From the NCBI RefSeq assembly GCF_004193775.1, contig NC_041019.1:17579020-17643019 (forward strand): a stretch of 64,000 nucleotides of DNA, written 5' to 3'. Of this stretch, positions 31,198-43,584 are shown piece after piece (within the stretch, counting starts at the first letter, position 1; each line of letters opens with the position of its first letter). Origin of the DNA: Glycine soja. Lineage: Eukaryota; Streptophyta; Magnoliopsida; Fabales; Fabaceae. The notes below the pieces were generated by a model that saw only the letters and a program-made list of their open reading frames with translations, did not search any database and was not told the DNA's origin. The position numbers were made by a program, and so were the translations under genes.

Positions 31198-32388
31198 TTG
31201 TGGAAGTTATGCAGTGACCAGGTTATTAGGAGATGCATTCCAGACCATGAGATCGACTCGGTCCTGTAATTCTGTCATTCTTTCGCACCAGGTGGCCATC
31301 TTGGCATACAGAGAACAACTTGCAAGGTGCTTGACTGCGGTTTCTATTGGCCCACCATCTTTAAGGATGCGTGGAAAATCTGTAGCACTTGTGAGCCTTG
31401 TCAGAGAGCAGGCGGCTCACTTTCATGGAGACAGCTAATGTCTCAACAACCCATGTTGTTCTGTGAGGTATTTGATGTCTGGGGTATAGAATTTATGGGA
31501 CCTTTCCCTGTCTCTTTTGGTTTTTTTCATATTCTCCTTGCTGTTGATTATATTTCAAAATGGGTGGAAGCCAAACCCACCAGAATTAACGATGCTAAGG
31601 TTGTTGTGGATTTGGTTAGATCTAATCTGTTTTGCAGGTTTAGAGTCCCTAGAGCCATCATTAGTGATCAAGGCACCCATTTTTGTAACAGATCCATGTA
31701 TGCCTTGCTTAAAAAGTATGGGGTCGTGCACAGAATTTCCACACCTTACCACCCCCAAACTAATGGGCAAGCTGAGATTTCAAACAGGGAGATAAAAAGG
31801 ATCTTGGAGAAGATTGTGTAGCCGAACAGAAAGCATTGGAGCACCAGGCTGGATGATGCTCTTTGGGCGCATAGGACAACCTATAAAGCACCCATAGGAA
31901 TGTCCCCTTATCGGGTTGTCTTTGGCAAGGCATGTCATCTTCCTGTAGAGATAGAGCACAAAGCCTACTGGGCTGTAAAGACCTGCAACTTCTCTATTGA
32001 TCAGGCTGGAGAGGAAAGGAAGTTGCAACTAAGTGAGCTAGATGAGATCCGTTTAGAAGCCTATGAGAATTCCAAATTCTACAAGGAGAAGACCAAGAAG
32101 TTCCATGATAGTTTGATAGCTAAGAAGGACTTTGTGGTTGGATAGAAAGTTTTATTGTATAACTCTAGGCTCGGACTCATGAGTGGTAAATTGAGGTCAA
32201 AGTGGATTGTTCCTTTTGTGGTGACTAATGTTTTTTCTTATAGTATAGTTGAGATCAAAAGTGAATCCACAGATAAGAACTTCAAGGCCAATGGACACCG
32301 GCTAAAACCATTCCTCACAAATCCCTTCTTAGTGGATGTAGTGGTGGAGGAGACCTCCATACTTCACCCTACTTCTCTTCCGCCATGA
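31198..32388 (+). pseudogene. Integrase of the Athila element
   Basis: The zinc-binding part ([27 protein letters not shown]) precedes the core. In the core the first acidic site reads WGIEFMGPF (Glu where Asp is usual); the second ([10 protein letters not shown]) and third ([11 protein letters not shown]) are normal. The end carries [32 protein letters not shown] and the C-terminal RSKWIVPFVV segment. The whole stays in one frame from 30583, with TAA at 31267-31269, TAG at 31819-31821 and TAG at 32143-32145. Decay is purely by nonsense and missense. Confidence 0.87.
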
Positions 32389-33891
32389 CTTAGGGAGTTT
32401 TCTTTTTCTGTCTCCTTCTTTACTTTTATTACACTTGTCCAATTTTATTGATTATTTTGATTGCTCTTGATCTTGTCATTGTGCTACATTGAGGACAATG
32501 TGTTGTTTAAGTGTGGGGGGGGGATTGTTCTTTAATTTTGTTGATTTTGTTGGGTTTTCTTGTTTAATTTTTTTAGGTTTTGTAGGTTAATTTTGTTATT
32601 TTGGTTTTATGTTTTATGTACAACATTGCATGTTTCTCTTTGAATTATAGGTTATGTACAGGTAATGGGTAATTGTTTTTGAAATAGGAGTTTCTTGGCA
32701 TTTTGTGAATTGAAATCCTTGTTTTTCTCTACATGTCAAGTTAGTTTTGAAAGTTCGAATTGGAAGTGATAGATTTACCCTTGGTGAGAATTTGAGCCAT
32801 CATCATCTATTTCATTCGGTGTGTTTTGCCCCATTGATTGCTTGCACAATAGCCTTGGCTTGACTCTTGTTGATACTTCTTGCTTCACATGCATGTTGGG
32901 AGATGATTTAGGAATTTTGTTCTTATACGCCTCTAGCCAAATGTGCCTATCTTGAAATAATTCCCATGATAGCCCCTTTGAGCCTATGTTCCCCTTTCTT
33001 TGTTTTGAAGCTCATTACAAGCCTTAAGTGAAAAACCATGATCTCACCTTACCCTTAAGGAATTTTGGAGCTTTGGAATTGTTTTGGGAATAAGAGTGGG
33101 GGGGTATGTTTCATTGGATGATATGTTCTTGTTGGCCATGCTTGATGATGTATTTTGACCATGCTTGATGTATATACATATATTGCCTAATTGTTGCTTT
33201 ATTTTTCAATTGCTTTCAATTTCTATTGTTCATGTTCAAAAAAATGAAAAAAAAAACAAAAAACAAAAGAAACAAAAAAAAGAGAATGAAGTTGAATACA
33301 TGAGGTCTTGCTTTGAAGACTTGGATTGGTTTGAGGACTTGGTTGACTTTGTTTTGGGTTTACTTTTTATGCTTAATTTTTAATTTTGGTTTTGGGGTTT
33401 ACTACTTTTTTTTAGTTCTCACTTATTCTCCATTGCTCCTCTATTCCTTTGGGTTTTAGCTACTTATCCCATACTTTCCTCTACCTTGTCCTTGGCCCCA
33501 TTACAACCTTGAAAGACCTTTTGATCCTCATATGCATGTGTTTGCGATGTGGTTGCCAATTTTAGAGTTTTGCCAAGTCTATGTGGTGTTTGTTTTCATG
33601 GGTGCTCTGAGAGTAAACAGTAGTCTAGACACTTGAGAGATAGAGTGCATATCTTATGAGGCTTTATCACTTTTCATTCTTGAGCTAATTGACTATCTTG
33701 CCATGTTAGAGATGCTTGGATGATTTTCATGACTATCTTGATTCTTTAACTCTCTACGTGTTGGATTTTGCCCATTCCTTGAGATTCATTGAGAAATATG
33801 TAATTGTTTTTGTGTTTGTTTGTTTCTCTTTAATGTCTTTGGATTTGTTCCTTGCTTTGCTTTTTGATTTTGCCCAGGAGTGCAAAAGGCT
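32389..33891 (+). other. 3' untranslated region of the Athila element
   Basis: About 1.5 kb of T-rich sequence. It includes a run of G at 32513-32523, aagtgtgggggggggatt-like purines, and an A-rich block (33237-33280). The open frames at 33165-33383 and 33716-33937 have no recognisable domain. Confidence 0.7.
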
Positions 33892-33906
33892 AAGTGTGGG
33901 GGGATT
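33892..33906 (+). other. Polypurine tract
   Basis: agtgtggggggattt directly precedes the TG of the 3' LTR at 33907, the position where plus-strand DNA synthesis is primed. Confidence 0.8.
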
Positions 33907-35016
33907 TGATGTGTCATTATTTTCTCCTATTTCTTAACCCTTTTTGTCACCATTTTAATTATTGATTAGCCTTAATTGTCAAATTAATTATGCAGTTTTA
34001 TCATTTGGGCCTACTTGACAAATTTTGTGTTTTTAATTTAATTTTAGGAGAATTATAAGCAATTGGGCTTGAATCCGAAATTGGACTTGGACTTGAAGAG
34101 AGCAGACAATTTTATTTTATCAAATCTTATCTTATCCAGATTTTATTTCATCTAGATTTTATTTCGTCCAGATTTTATTTCATCCAATCTTATCTTATCT
34201 TGTCTAGATTTTATTTTATTTCATTTATGGGCTTGGACTTAAAATAGATTTGTAAGCCTTGGGGCTGAGGACCTATATAACAGCACCAGGGTTTTAGTTT
34301 AGGAGTTTTTGGGAGAGGAGAATAATTCTAGGATTTTAGAATTCCAGTTTTTACTGTTCATGCGCACTGGTCACGTAGAATAAATTTTTTTTTCTGCAAT
34401 TTCGTTTCTGCTTCAATCTACAATTTTGTTTTCTGCTGATTAATGGAAGGCTAAGTCTCCAGCGTTGTTTTCTCTTGAGGATCAAGCACAACTCTCTTTG
34501 AGGTTTTGTTATTACTATTGAATTCTGATCAGGTTTTCCTTTTAACCAATTACTCTGTATTTGTTGCTATTAATCCATGCATGCTTAGTGCTTGATTAAT
34601 TGTCTCTGTGCATAATTTACGTTCATGCTTAATGATCAGTTTCGTTCATGATTAATTAGTATATGTGTTGCTTAATCACATAATGACAACCTTATGTTAA
34701 TTTTCGCTTAGTAATTTAATTTAGGGTTGGATTAAGTGGTTGAACTGATTAAGGATAAATTCTCGTAACCTAGGATAAGAGACTTGCTTGTGAATCAAGG
34801 GGAAGCAACATGTTTTAATTCTGTTATTTCTTTAATTCGAATTTGCTTGCAGTTTAATTAACAAAAACAAACAACCCCCCCCCCCCAATTCATTACTATT
34901 TTATTACTATCTGTTATGAAAGTTTGGTTGACCATTGCTTGTTGGGAGACGACCTAGAATCACTTCCTAGATACTGCATTTTTAATGTTTATTTGATTCG
35001 GGTACGGCCTCGATCA
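33907..35016 (+). mobile_element. 3' LTR of the Athila element (1110 bp)
   Basis: Complete, TGATGTGTCA to GCCTCGATCA. It serves as reference for the solo LTRs at 20706 (same family) and 43585 (diverged subfamily). It includes a C-tract at 34876-34888. Confidence 0.92.
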
Positions 35017-35021
35017 TATAT

Positions 35022-35496
35022 TATTTTAAAATAAATTTTATTTTTGATAAAATTTTGTTTAACATATTTTAGTTAAAAGTTATTATTTTCACTTCTATTT
35101 AACATTAATATAAAATGATATTATCAACTCTTTTTTGTAACATAATAGTAATTTGTACATCACTTGATATCTAATACTATTTTTTAACAATATTAGTACA
35201 TTCTTTTTTAACACATGAAAGTAAAATATGTATCTTGGTTATAAAGCAAAGGAAAAGTAATAAATTATTTGATACTTATTATTAATTACCATAAGAAAAA
35301 TCAATATAATTATAATATGCAGCTTATTCAATCTAGTTCAGTTTTTTTATAACAAGATTCAAAAATCGGACTAAACCGCAAAAAAAATGTGGTTTTCTAG
35401 ATTTTTGGGTTTTGCGATTTTTAGTTTCTTTTGGATCGGTTTGGCGATTTGCAAATGGTTTGGTTTAGTTTGAACACCCTTACCTAATTGTGGTTT
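35022..35496 (+). other. Right flank of the insertion in the LINE
   Basis: AT-rich and non-coding. Near 35380-35480 it repeats ggtttggt/gcgattt words and ends gaacacccttacc, a partial inverted match to the left flank near 29418. LINE coding resumes just after. Read with 29397-29622 as one earlier transposon, by inference. Confidence 0.35.
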
Positions 35497-36968
35497 CATA
35501 AGTCTAGGGAGAATTGGGGTAAATTTGGTAATAAGAATACCAATTTTTTTCAAAACACAGATAATTAGTAGAAGAAGAAGGAATAAGGTGACAGGATTCG
35601 ATATTAATGGTATATGGTGCACTAATGAGGATATTATTAAAAAAAACAATTTTTTTCAAGACACTCTTCTAGGAACCTTCTAATTGTGACCCTAGTTCTT
35701 TGGTGTTGAATAATATCCCTTGCATTGAAGGGGATATCTGTCAGCATCTCATACAGCCCATGACTATGGAGGAAGTGAAGGTATTTCTATGAGCCCTTTT
35801 AACACACTAGGTCCAGATGGTTTTCAATTCATTTTATTTCATTCTTACTGAGATGTTATTGCATAAGACACGTATGAGATGGTGGCATATACTTTTAATT
35901 CAGGTTCGATTAACCCTTCGTTAGATGATACTCTAATTGTCACTATCCCTAAAGTGGACAATCCATCTTCTATGAAGGATTTCAAACCCATCAGTCTTTG
36001 CAATGAAGCTTTCAAGATTGTCTACAAAGTTCTAGTTAACATGATTATGCCTTTCTTGGACACCATTATCAGACCTTTCCAGAGTAGTTTTATTCCCAAA
36101 AGAGGCACTATGGATAATGTTGTTATTGCTCAAGAGATAGCTCATCACATGCATAAGAAGAAAGGTAAGAGTGGATATCTTATGTATAAAATTGATTTTG
36201 AAAAAGCTTATGATATGGTTGATTGGAACTTTCTCAAGCTTACGTTGACAGAGTGTGGTTTTCCCCAAAAGCTTATTGATTTTATTATGAGTTGCACTAC
36301 TACCACTTCCCTCTCCTTGAAGTGGAATAGTGAAATTCTTGATAGCTTCTCTCCAACTAGGGGCCTTAAGAAAGGCGATCCTATGTCACCTTACTTATTT
36401 GTTTTGTGTATGGAGAATCTAGCCTTATTGATTCAAGAGAAAGTTCAAGCGAACCTATGGGAACCTGTAAAAATTTCAAGTAATGGCTCGCAGGTGTCTC
36501 ATTTTTTCTTCGCAAATTATTGCATTTTATTCACCAAGGCCAATGCTACTCAAGTGCATTTAGTAAATCAAGTTCTGCAATCCTTTTGCAAGGTCGTTGT
36601 GTTTAAAGTCTCTTTAAATCTCAGATTATTGCTTCTAATAATACTGCAAGGTATAAAATTCAAAGTTTTGAAGTTATTCTTGAATTTGGTCACACCACTC
36701 GTATTAACAAGTATCTTGGTTCCCTATCCTAACTGGGAGAGTATGTAAAGAATAAAAACTTTTATTTTATTCTTAATAAAATTCAGTGGAAATTTGTTGG
36801 TTGGAAAGAAAAAGTTTTAAATAGGGATGAGAGGGCTACTTTGGCCAAATCTATATTTGAAGTGATTCCAGCCTACACTGAGCAAAATGTTTGGATCCCT
36901 ATAGGGGTTTCTAACAATATTGATGCTTATATTCAGACTTTTATTTGGGGTAATCCTCATACCCACTT
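35497..36968 (+). pseudogene. LINE reverse transcriptase
   Basis: It resumes the LINE protein (HKSRENWGKFGNKNT), then after frameshifts the RT domain: DDTLIVTIPKVDNPSSMKDF, KPISLCNEAFKIVYKVLVN, IDFEKAYDMVDWNFLKLTL and FSPTRGLKKGDPMSPYLFVL. The catalytic box reads SHFFFANYCILF where relatives have FADD, so both acidic residues are lost. The frame shifts near 36590, and the C-terminal part (QWKFVGWKEKVLNRDERATL, IPAYTEQNVWIPIG) is readable to 36968, where an LTR interrupts it. The 3' end and poly-A tail are absent. Confidence 0.85.
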
Positions 36969-37604
36969 TGTAACATCTCATTTTTTTCATAAAATAAATT
37001 AAAAAATAATTTTATTTAAAATAAATAGAATTTTAGGAAAATAATGAGGTTTTTGAAAATAAATAAATAAGAGAAATATTTTTATTAATTAAAATAATAG
37101 TTTTAAGGTAAATAAATAAATAATGTTTTTTTTAAAAAAAATATTTTATTTATTCATTTAAGAGGTAGTAAAATGGATTTTCTTTATATAAAATGATAAA
37201 ATAAAGAAAAATAGAGTAAATAATAGGCCCAGAGTACCCTAACTGTAAATACAGATATAATAGGTTGCATTTACGACACATCTCTACTCTCTCTTCCTCT
37301 CAAATCCATTTTCTCTTCTTCTCTTCCCAAAACCCTCTATTTTTCCCGTATACACTCAAACTTGTCTCCGTAAAATGACAATATAGGACTCATTAACCGT
37401 TGGATCATTGTGAAATTTGAACATGAGGTTTAGAACATGTTTTCAAACAAACCCACCGTTGGGATTTTCAACATAATATCTATGGTGAAAGAAATGTCCC
37501 TCGCACTGAGCTTTTACTTTTCCCATATACACCCAAACATATCCTAGTAAAACTACAATCCTGGACTCGTTAACCGTTGGATTGTCATGAAATTTAGACA
37601 CCAC
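36969..37604 (+). mobile_element. LTR fragment, probably Ty3/gypsy
   Basis: It begins TGTAACATCTCATTTTT directly after LINE codons (left flank CACTT). It contains a duplicated phrase: cattaaccgttggatcattg and cgttaaccgttggattgtca. It ends abruptly against copia RNase H at about 37604, so it is a truncated LTR. A short frame on the minus strand at 37443-37667 is not conserved. Confidence 0.6.
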
Positions 37605-38072
37605 CTTTCTGATTTTGATTTTTTCGGTTGCAAAACTGATAGAAAGAGCACTAGTGGAACCTGTCATTTCATTGGCTCTACTCTAGTTTCATGGCATAGT
37701 AAGAAACATAATAGTGCTTTATCCACTACTGAGGCAGAATATATTTCTGCTAGTAGTTGTTGTGCACAGATACTTTGGATAAAACAACAACTTTCTAACT
37801 ATAGATTAATTCTTGATCATATTCCCATTCGATGTGATAACACGAGCACAATAAACCTATCCAAAAATCATGTTCTGCACTCGGGAACCAAGCATATTGA
37901 GATTAGGCATCATTTCTTGAGAGATCGTGTACAAAAAGGGGATTGTGTACTAGAATTCGTTGACACAAAGAATCAGTTAGCTGATATCTTTATAAAACCT
38001 CTCCCCAAAGAAACCTTCTTTGCTATTAGAAGAGAATTAGGACTCCTAGATATCAATGACTTAGATAAATAG
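37605..38072 (+). pseudogene. Copia RNase H
   Basis: Intact reading of the copia RNase H end: FFGCKTDRKSTSGTCHFIG, SWHSKKHNSALSTTEAEYIS, IPIRCDNTSTINLSKNHV, TKHIEIRHHFLRDRVQKG, LADIFIKPLPKETFF. The acidic residues C-K-T-D, E in TEAEY and D in RCDN are present. It is classed as a pseudogene because RT and everything upstream are missing. The stop is at 38070-38072. Confidence 0.87.
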
Positions 38073-38919
38073 TTAGTTTGTTTGTTTATTATTTTCTTTT
38101 CGTATGATTGTTAAACTTTTGATTGTCCTTGATGATTGTGTTTGCTTTTGATGATTATTGTTGATTGAGGTTTAATAATTGTTTTTGCTTGAGTTTTGAT
38201 TATTATGTTTTGATAGTTTTGCTGATTGTTGATTGTTGTTGATGATTATTCTTGAAATTTTGATTATCTTTGATGAATGTGTTTGAGAGTTTTGATGCTT
38301 GTTTTGATTGTATATTTTGTTTATTGATTGTTATACTGAATATATATTTTGTGAGTGAAACATAGTTAGATTTTTATGAAAAGTCCATGTTTTTAGGGTC
38401 TGGTAATCGATTATCACTCCCTGTAATTGATTACCACAGAACAGGCCCTGTAATCGATTACAATAGACTGTAATCGATTACCCGAGGGCTTGGTCAGTTA
38501 CAGGTTACACTTGTAATCAATTACCATGAGCTGTAATCAATTACAACTCATCCCTATCTATAAATACTGAATTTTTTCTCTCCTTGCGCAACTCTCTTCT
38601 CCTTCACTCTCCTTGACGGTGCCCCTTCTTCTCAAAACTTCAAATCTCCATAACTTTCTCGTTTCTTGTCCAAATCACTCCAAACAAAGCTCAAATTTCT
38701 TCTTTTTTCAATTCTCTACAAATTCCACTGATCAGAATTTGCAAAAACAAGCTCAAATTGCAGAATCCTCGTAGAAGAGAAAGGGATCCTCCTCCACCAC
38801 CACCGCTGCAGGCCAACACCGTCACGACACATCCAGTGACCCACCAGCACCAAATCCTCCTTCCTTTTCATCTCCCAGGTCATTAACTCTATTTTCTTCT
38901 GATGACTAGCGTCAAAGGT
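38073..38919 (+). other. Spacer with low-complexity and TAATCGATTA repeats
   Basis: 38080-38340 is built of ttgattgttgttgatgat-like words. 38398-38545 has six variants of the taatcgattac word. 38570-38900 is C/T-rich. No gene is supported. Confidence 0.65.
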
Positions 38920-39776
38920 ATTATTCCCAATTTTCCAATCGTGTCATTCTCGATCCTAAGTATGTAGATGTAGAATTCTTTGATGGTGAAACCTTTGATT
39001 TCTATCAAGTGTTTCAAAATTCTGAATTAGTTGAGTTTATGTCTCTGAAATTGCCATATTATCCTAAATTAGTTAGAGTCTTTTACAATAATCTAAAAAT
39101 TCAGGATGGAGTCATTTTTTCTGAGGTGCATCAAATCCCTATTGTTATTGATCAATCTCTATTTTATTCTCTGACTAAACTAAGCAGTTAGGGTGTTCCT
39201 TTTGACCGCACTCTAGTTGATGACTGGAAGCATGTCTATTCTAGTCATGATGCCCATAAAATGGTCTGCAATGACCATGCTGACATGACCGACAGATTGC
39301 TTGCTGGGTCATTCACCTTTGAGTGTCGCATCATGCATTATGTCCTTTGTCGAGTTTTGCTTCCAAGGTCCACCAATCTTGCTCAGGCCTCTGAGGAGGA
39401 TTTAATCTTGTTATGGGCTCTTCAAATCAGTAGTCAAATTGACTAGGCCAATCTTGTTAGGTATCGAATGCATAAGGCATTACGGGCCAATGCACATCTT
39501 CCGTATCCTCATTTTGTTACTTTGTTTCTTCAACATTTCAATGTTCAATGGGTGCGTAAGCAAGACCTGCCACCTCTCATTCCTGATGAACGCATACCTT
39601 CTCCACCACCGCAACGTGATACTTCCTCTTCCTTATTAAATGACGTCCTCACTGAGCTACGGGATCTTCAAGCTTTTGTCGGCGATCGCTTCGATGCAAT
39701 GGACTCCCGTATCACGCATCTTGAAGATGACATAAGCTTCATCCGACGTTGTTTTGATTCTCTTGCGTATTCTTAG
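38920..39776 (+). pseudogene. Downstream copia ORF, plant-transposon-protein-like
   Basis: It reads NRVILDPKYVDVEFFDGE, FQNSELVEFMSLKLPYYPKL, RVFYNNLKIQDGVIFSEVHQ, LLAGSFTFECRIMHYVLCRV and SNLAQASEEDLILLWALQ-like text, then a Pro-rich linker and a helical tail (LTELRDLQAFVGDRFDAMDS). The pattern of a 'LVR-FY-NL ... L' segment and the following helices resembles the PF20167 family; this is my judgement from recall. It lies where Sire-type copia elements have an extra ORF. In-frame stops occur at 39189-39191 and 39444-39446. The start is unclear. Confidence 0.6.
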
Positions 39777-40202
39777 ACGTTTTCTAGACATTTTACTATT
39801 TCTGCCTTGTATTTGGCGTTAGTTATTTAGCACTTTGGTTCATTTTTGTGTTTTGCTTTGGATATTTAGCATTTGGTTGGTTTATGCTTTGCTTTGGCTA
39901 TTTAGCATTTGGTTGGTTTATGCTTTTCTTTGGCTATTTAGTTTTTGTTTTGCAATGGATGATTAATTTTTGTTCTTTATTGTGATGCTTGCTCTATAGC
40001 TATTTTGTGGCTTTTGATATTATCTCCAATCTTTTCGGCTTTTTGATGTTGCCAAAGGGGGAGAAAAAATAAGGGTAGATCTTATCTAAAACTAGGCCAT
40101 AAATTCCAAAATTAAGGGGGAGTAAGGGTGAGTGCACACATTGCAAATCGTATATCATTTATCTTGTTTTCATATTGTTGTCATCATAAAAAAAAGGGAG
40201 AT
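39777..40202 (+). other. Spacer and polypurine tract before the copia 3' LTR
   Basis: Two to three near-identical copies of gctttggctatttagcattt occur at 39850-39950. The tract aaaaaaaagggag at 40188-40200 directly precedes the LTR. Confidence 0.75.
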
Positions 40203-40979
40203 TGTAAGTGCATATGCTGTATGAAGATTTTGATGATGCCAAAAGATTAAAGCTATTCAATGTTGATTCAAGTCAAGATCAAGAAATCAAGAGAAACGAT
40301 TTACAAATAGTCCTTTATATGTTAAAAGAATCTCTAGAGGTTGCAAAGGTCTGGCCTTAAAAAACTTAAGTTTTCAAATATCTTATAAAGTATTTAAGTA
40401 AATACTAAATCTTGAAAAATCATGTATTTCTCTCTAGTAATCAATTACCAGAGGCTGTAATCGATTACCAGAAGCAAAAATGGTTTTTAACAACTTTCAG
40501 AAAAGTTTGAATTTGAATTTTAAAAGCTATAATCAATTACCACTATTGTGCAATCGATAACTAGTCACGAAAATTTTTAAAATTCAAACTGAAGAGTCAT
40601 GACTCCTAAAAAATAACTGTGAAATCGATTGCCACAGATCTGTAATCGATTACCAGTGAGGAAATTTTGAAAATAACTCTGAAAAGTCACAACTCTTCAC
40701 AAGTTTTTTGAAAGGTCACCAAAGGCCTATAAATATGTGACTTGCATTCGAAATTCTTCAGAGTTTTTTAGAACATTCATTATCCTATCCTCTCACAAGA
40801 AAACCTTTGGCCAAACACTTGCAAAATCATTAAGGATTCTTATAAGTTCTCCAAATTGTATCATTCTTCTCTAAAAGAGAGAAAAATATTCTTCTGTACT
40901 TCAAAGCAAACTATTGTTAATCAAGAGGCATTGAGTCTCTTGATTTGTAAAGTTTTCTAAACACAAGCGAAGGGTATCC
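40203..40979 (+). mobile_element. 3' LTR of the second copia element, first piece
   Basis: It starts TGTAAGTGCATATGCTG and matches the reverse of the LTR at 23870-24926. It is interrupted at 40979 by a solo LTR and continues at 42071 and 47857. Several taatcgattac words lie at 40437-40660. Confidence 0.87.
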
Positions 40980-42070
40980 TGTAGATGCAATTGCCTTTGA
41001 TGTTTTGATGATGATCATGATGATATGATGCAATTGATGTAAATGGGCTTTTCAAGATTAAATTCAAGACAATACTTCAAGATTACAAGTCACAACATCA
41101 AGATGATCACTAGTATATTAGGAAGGGAATTCCTAATTGAATTAGCAAAGGTTTGGCCAAGTAATTTAAATTAAAAAGTGTTTTACAAAGAATTTATTCT
41201 CTGGTAATCGATTACCAGAGGATGTAATCGATTACCAGTGGCCAAATATGTTTTATAACAGCTACTAAAATTTGAATTCGAAATTTTAGACTGTGTAATC
41301 GATTACACAATTTTGGTAATCGATTACCAGCAGTTAATAAACGTTTTAATTCAAATTTTAAAAGCTGTAATCGATTACACAATTCCTATAATCAATTACC
41401 AGACAGGATTTTCAAAAAAATATTTCTAAGAGTCACAACTTTTCAAAGGCTTTATTCATGACTACCATTGGTCTATATATATGTGACTTATAACACGAAT
41501 TTGCTCAGAGTTTTTCATAACAACAAGTGTTTATCCTCTCAAAGAGCAAAAATCATTTTATCCTCTTAAAAATTCCTTGGCCAATTCAATTGCAATTCAT
41601 TAAGGAATTATTTGAGTGCTCAATCTGTAAAATCTATCTCTTTCTAGAGAGATTCATTCTTCTTCTTCTCCTCATTCTCTAAGGGATTAAGAGACCGTGG
41701 GTCTCTTGTTGTAAAGGAATTCTAAACACAAAGGAAGGATTGTCCTTGTGTGTTTAGAACTTGTAAAAGGAATTTACAAGATAGTGGAATTCTCAAGCGG
41801 GTTGCTTGGGGACTGGACGTAGGCACAAGGGTGTGGCCGAACCAGTATAAATCTGAGTTTGCACTTTCTCTTCCCTTAATCTCCTTTGTTTATTATTGCT
41901 TTATATTCATATTCAAATTGTTTTATTTGAATCAATATTTAAGAAGTTCATTATTAAGGGACTTTATAACTTGAATAAAAAGTGAAATAGATTTTTAATT
42001 GGGGAAGTAGTTTGGAATATCTTAATTCAACCCCCCCCTTCTTAAGATATCTGAGGCCACTTGTCTAACA
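40980..42070 (+). mobile_element. Copia solo LTR, TSD TATCC
   Basis: TGTAGATGCAATTGCC to GGCCACTTGTCTAACA, flanked by TATCC at 40975-40979 and 42071-42075. It is related to, but distinct from, the host LTR; the copy at 58691-59718 is its closest relative here. It has paired ggtaatcgattacc words at 41204-41240 and 41293-41335. Confidence 0.92.
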
Positions 42071-42083
42071 TATCCCTGGGTGG

Positions 42084-43496
42084 TGTTCGAACCCAGCAAG
42101 TGCACCGGATCACGCAAGTAGTATAAAACGGTAAGAACCGAGTATCGAACTCTCAGGGAACTTGTGTTACTTGGTAAAGCTATATTCAGTGAATAGGTGT
42201 CTAGTATGAAAAGAGATGTGTCAGCTATGCACAGGTATGTAAACTAACTATTAAAAGGAAAATCACGTGAGTAATGATGTGTAAAAACAAGTAGACAACA
42301 TGTTGGTCTTCCTATTAGGTGCCTGATGTTAAAAGAATATTCTCTACTTAACAATGCTTATGTGTTCTATGGTGTCTCTTGAAATGCTAAACCCCGATTC
42401 CTCATGATAGTCTAGCCTAATCCTGATCAAGCATCATCCTCAGATTCCTCTTGTTGGACTAAACTCGACCAGAACTGCATTAAGACAAACATACAAACAA
42501 CTAGGTTATCGTACCCTGATCCCTTGTGATAATACGATAAACTAGCCTTGTCCTATCATGTTCTAAGAATCAGACCAGTTTTCACTATTGAATGATCCTA
42601 ACAAAGCATGCATCTACGTGATCAAGGCACAAGCACACTGAAATGACATACTGATAGCACAAAGAACACATAAAACATCATTAAATAGATATACAAGTAT
42701 TTACATCAAGTACCTACAAGGAAGAACCAACAGAGGATTTAGCTCTCCATATCTAGGAAACTTCCTTTACAACAAAGAGAAGATAAAAATGAAGGATTGA
42801 AGAAATACAAGTAGTGGGGATGTCTCCTCCACCTCTAGAACCTCACAATCACTCACAGACTCATCTCATGCTCTCAGGATGGCTTCCTCTTCTCGCTCAG
42901 TTCTCTGCCAGTTTTCTCACAGCAAAAGCTCTCAAAACTCTCTAGAACTTGGACCTTTCTCTCTCTAGAAATCTCTAAGCATGCAAAAGCTTCGAGAATT
43001 GCCCAAACTCCTCTCCAAAATCTGATTTCAAGCTTAAATAGGTGGCTTTATTTGTGCTAGCGCGCTTAGCGCGACTATGGACCACTCAATGAGCATTAGT
43101 GGATTTCGGCTTAGCGTGCGTCTTCTCGCTCAACGGATGGACTGAAGCGGTGCGCTTAGCAGGATGACCCTTCGCTCAGTGAACATGCAAAGCTCATCCT
43201 TCTTCCAGATTCTTCCTCGCGCTCAGCCAGAGGAGTGTTGCACTCAGCGGATGGCCCGCTAAGCTAGAAGATTGGCTTAGCGAGCGGATGAAAATCAGCA
43301 CTTCACAAACTTGCCTAATTAACATGAAATTGAGAGGAAATGGTTATTCAACACACAAAATGGGAGTACTAAGTATTTATTACCTATCTTTAACAAAAAG
43401 TAATTACAACACTACAAAATAACCATAAATTGGAGGAGTTTGATACAATTTACACAGGTTTTATACACAAAAGTTAGTCGTATTCATCGACTAACA
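42084..43496 (-). mobile_element. 3' LTR of the Athila-like element (1413 bp)
   Basis: In minus orientation it starts TGTTAGTCGATGAATACG at 43496, directly after the purine tract aaatttgggggagt (43497-43510, minus strand). The 43055-43290 part is rich in gcgcttagcgc-like palindromic words. It matches 47067-47851 over its first 785 bases. Confidence 0.88.
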
Positions 43497-43584
43497 ACTC
43501 CCCCAAATTTACAGTTTTGCTTGTCCTCAAGCAAATAAAGAACAACTCACTGGTCCCCAAGTGACCAAAACATGCAGTGACTAT

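Larger units (their letters stand above)
29628..35016 (+). mobile_element. Athila-lineage Ty3/gypsy element, internally deleted, TSD TATAT
   Basis: The ends are TGATGTGTCATTATTTTC and GGTACGGCCTCGATCA, with TATAT at 29623-29627 and 35017-35021. The 5' LTR is cut at 30416 and joined directly to RNase H, so the primer site, gag, protease and RT are gone. RNase H, integrase, a 3' UTR, the purine tract and a complete 3' LTR remain. The two LTRs are very similar by eye, which suggests a fairly recent insertion. Confidence 0.92.

Noticed and set aside
38920..39776. Retroviral-type envelope gene
   Set aside because: No signal peptide, membrane segment or surface/transmembrane pattern is visible; the text resembles plant transposon proteins.
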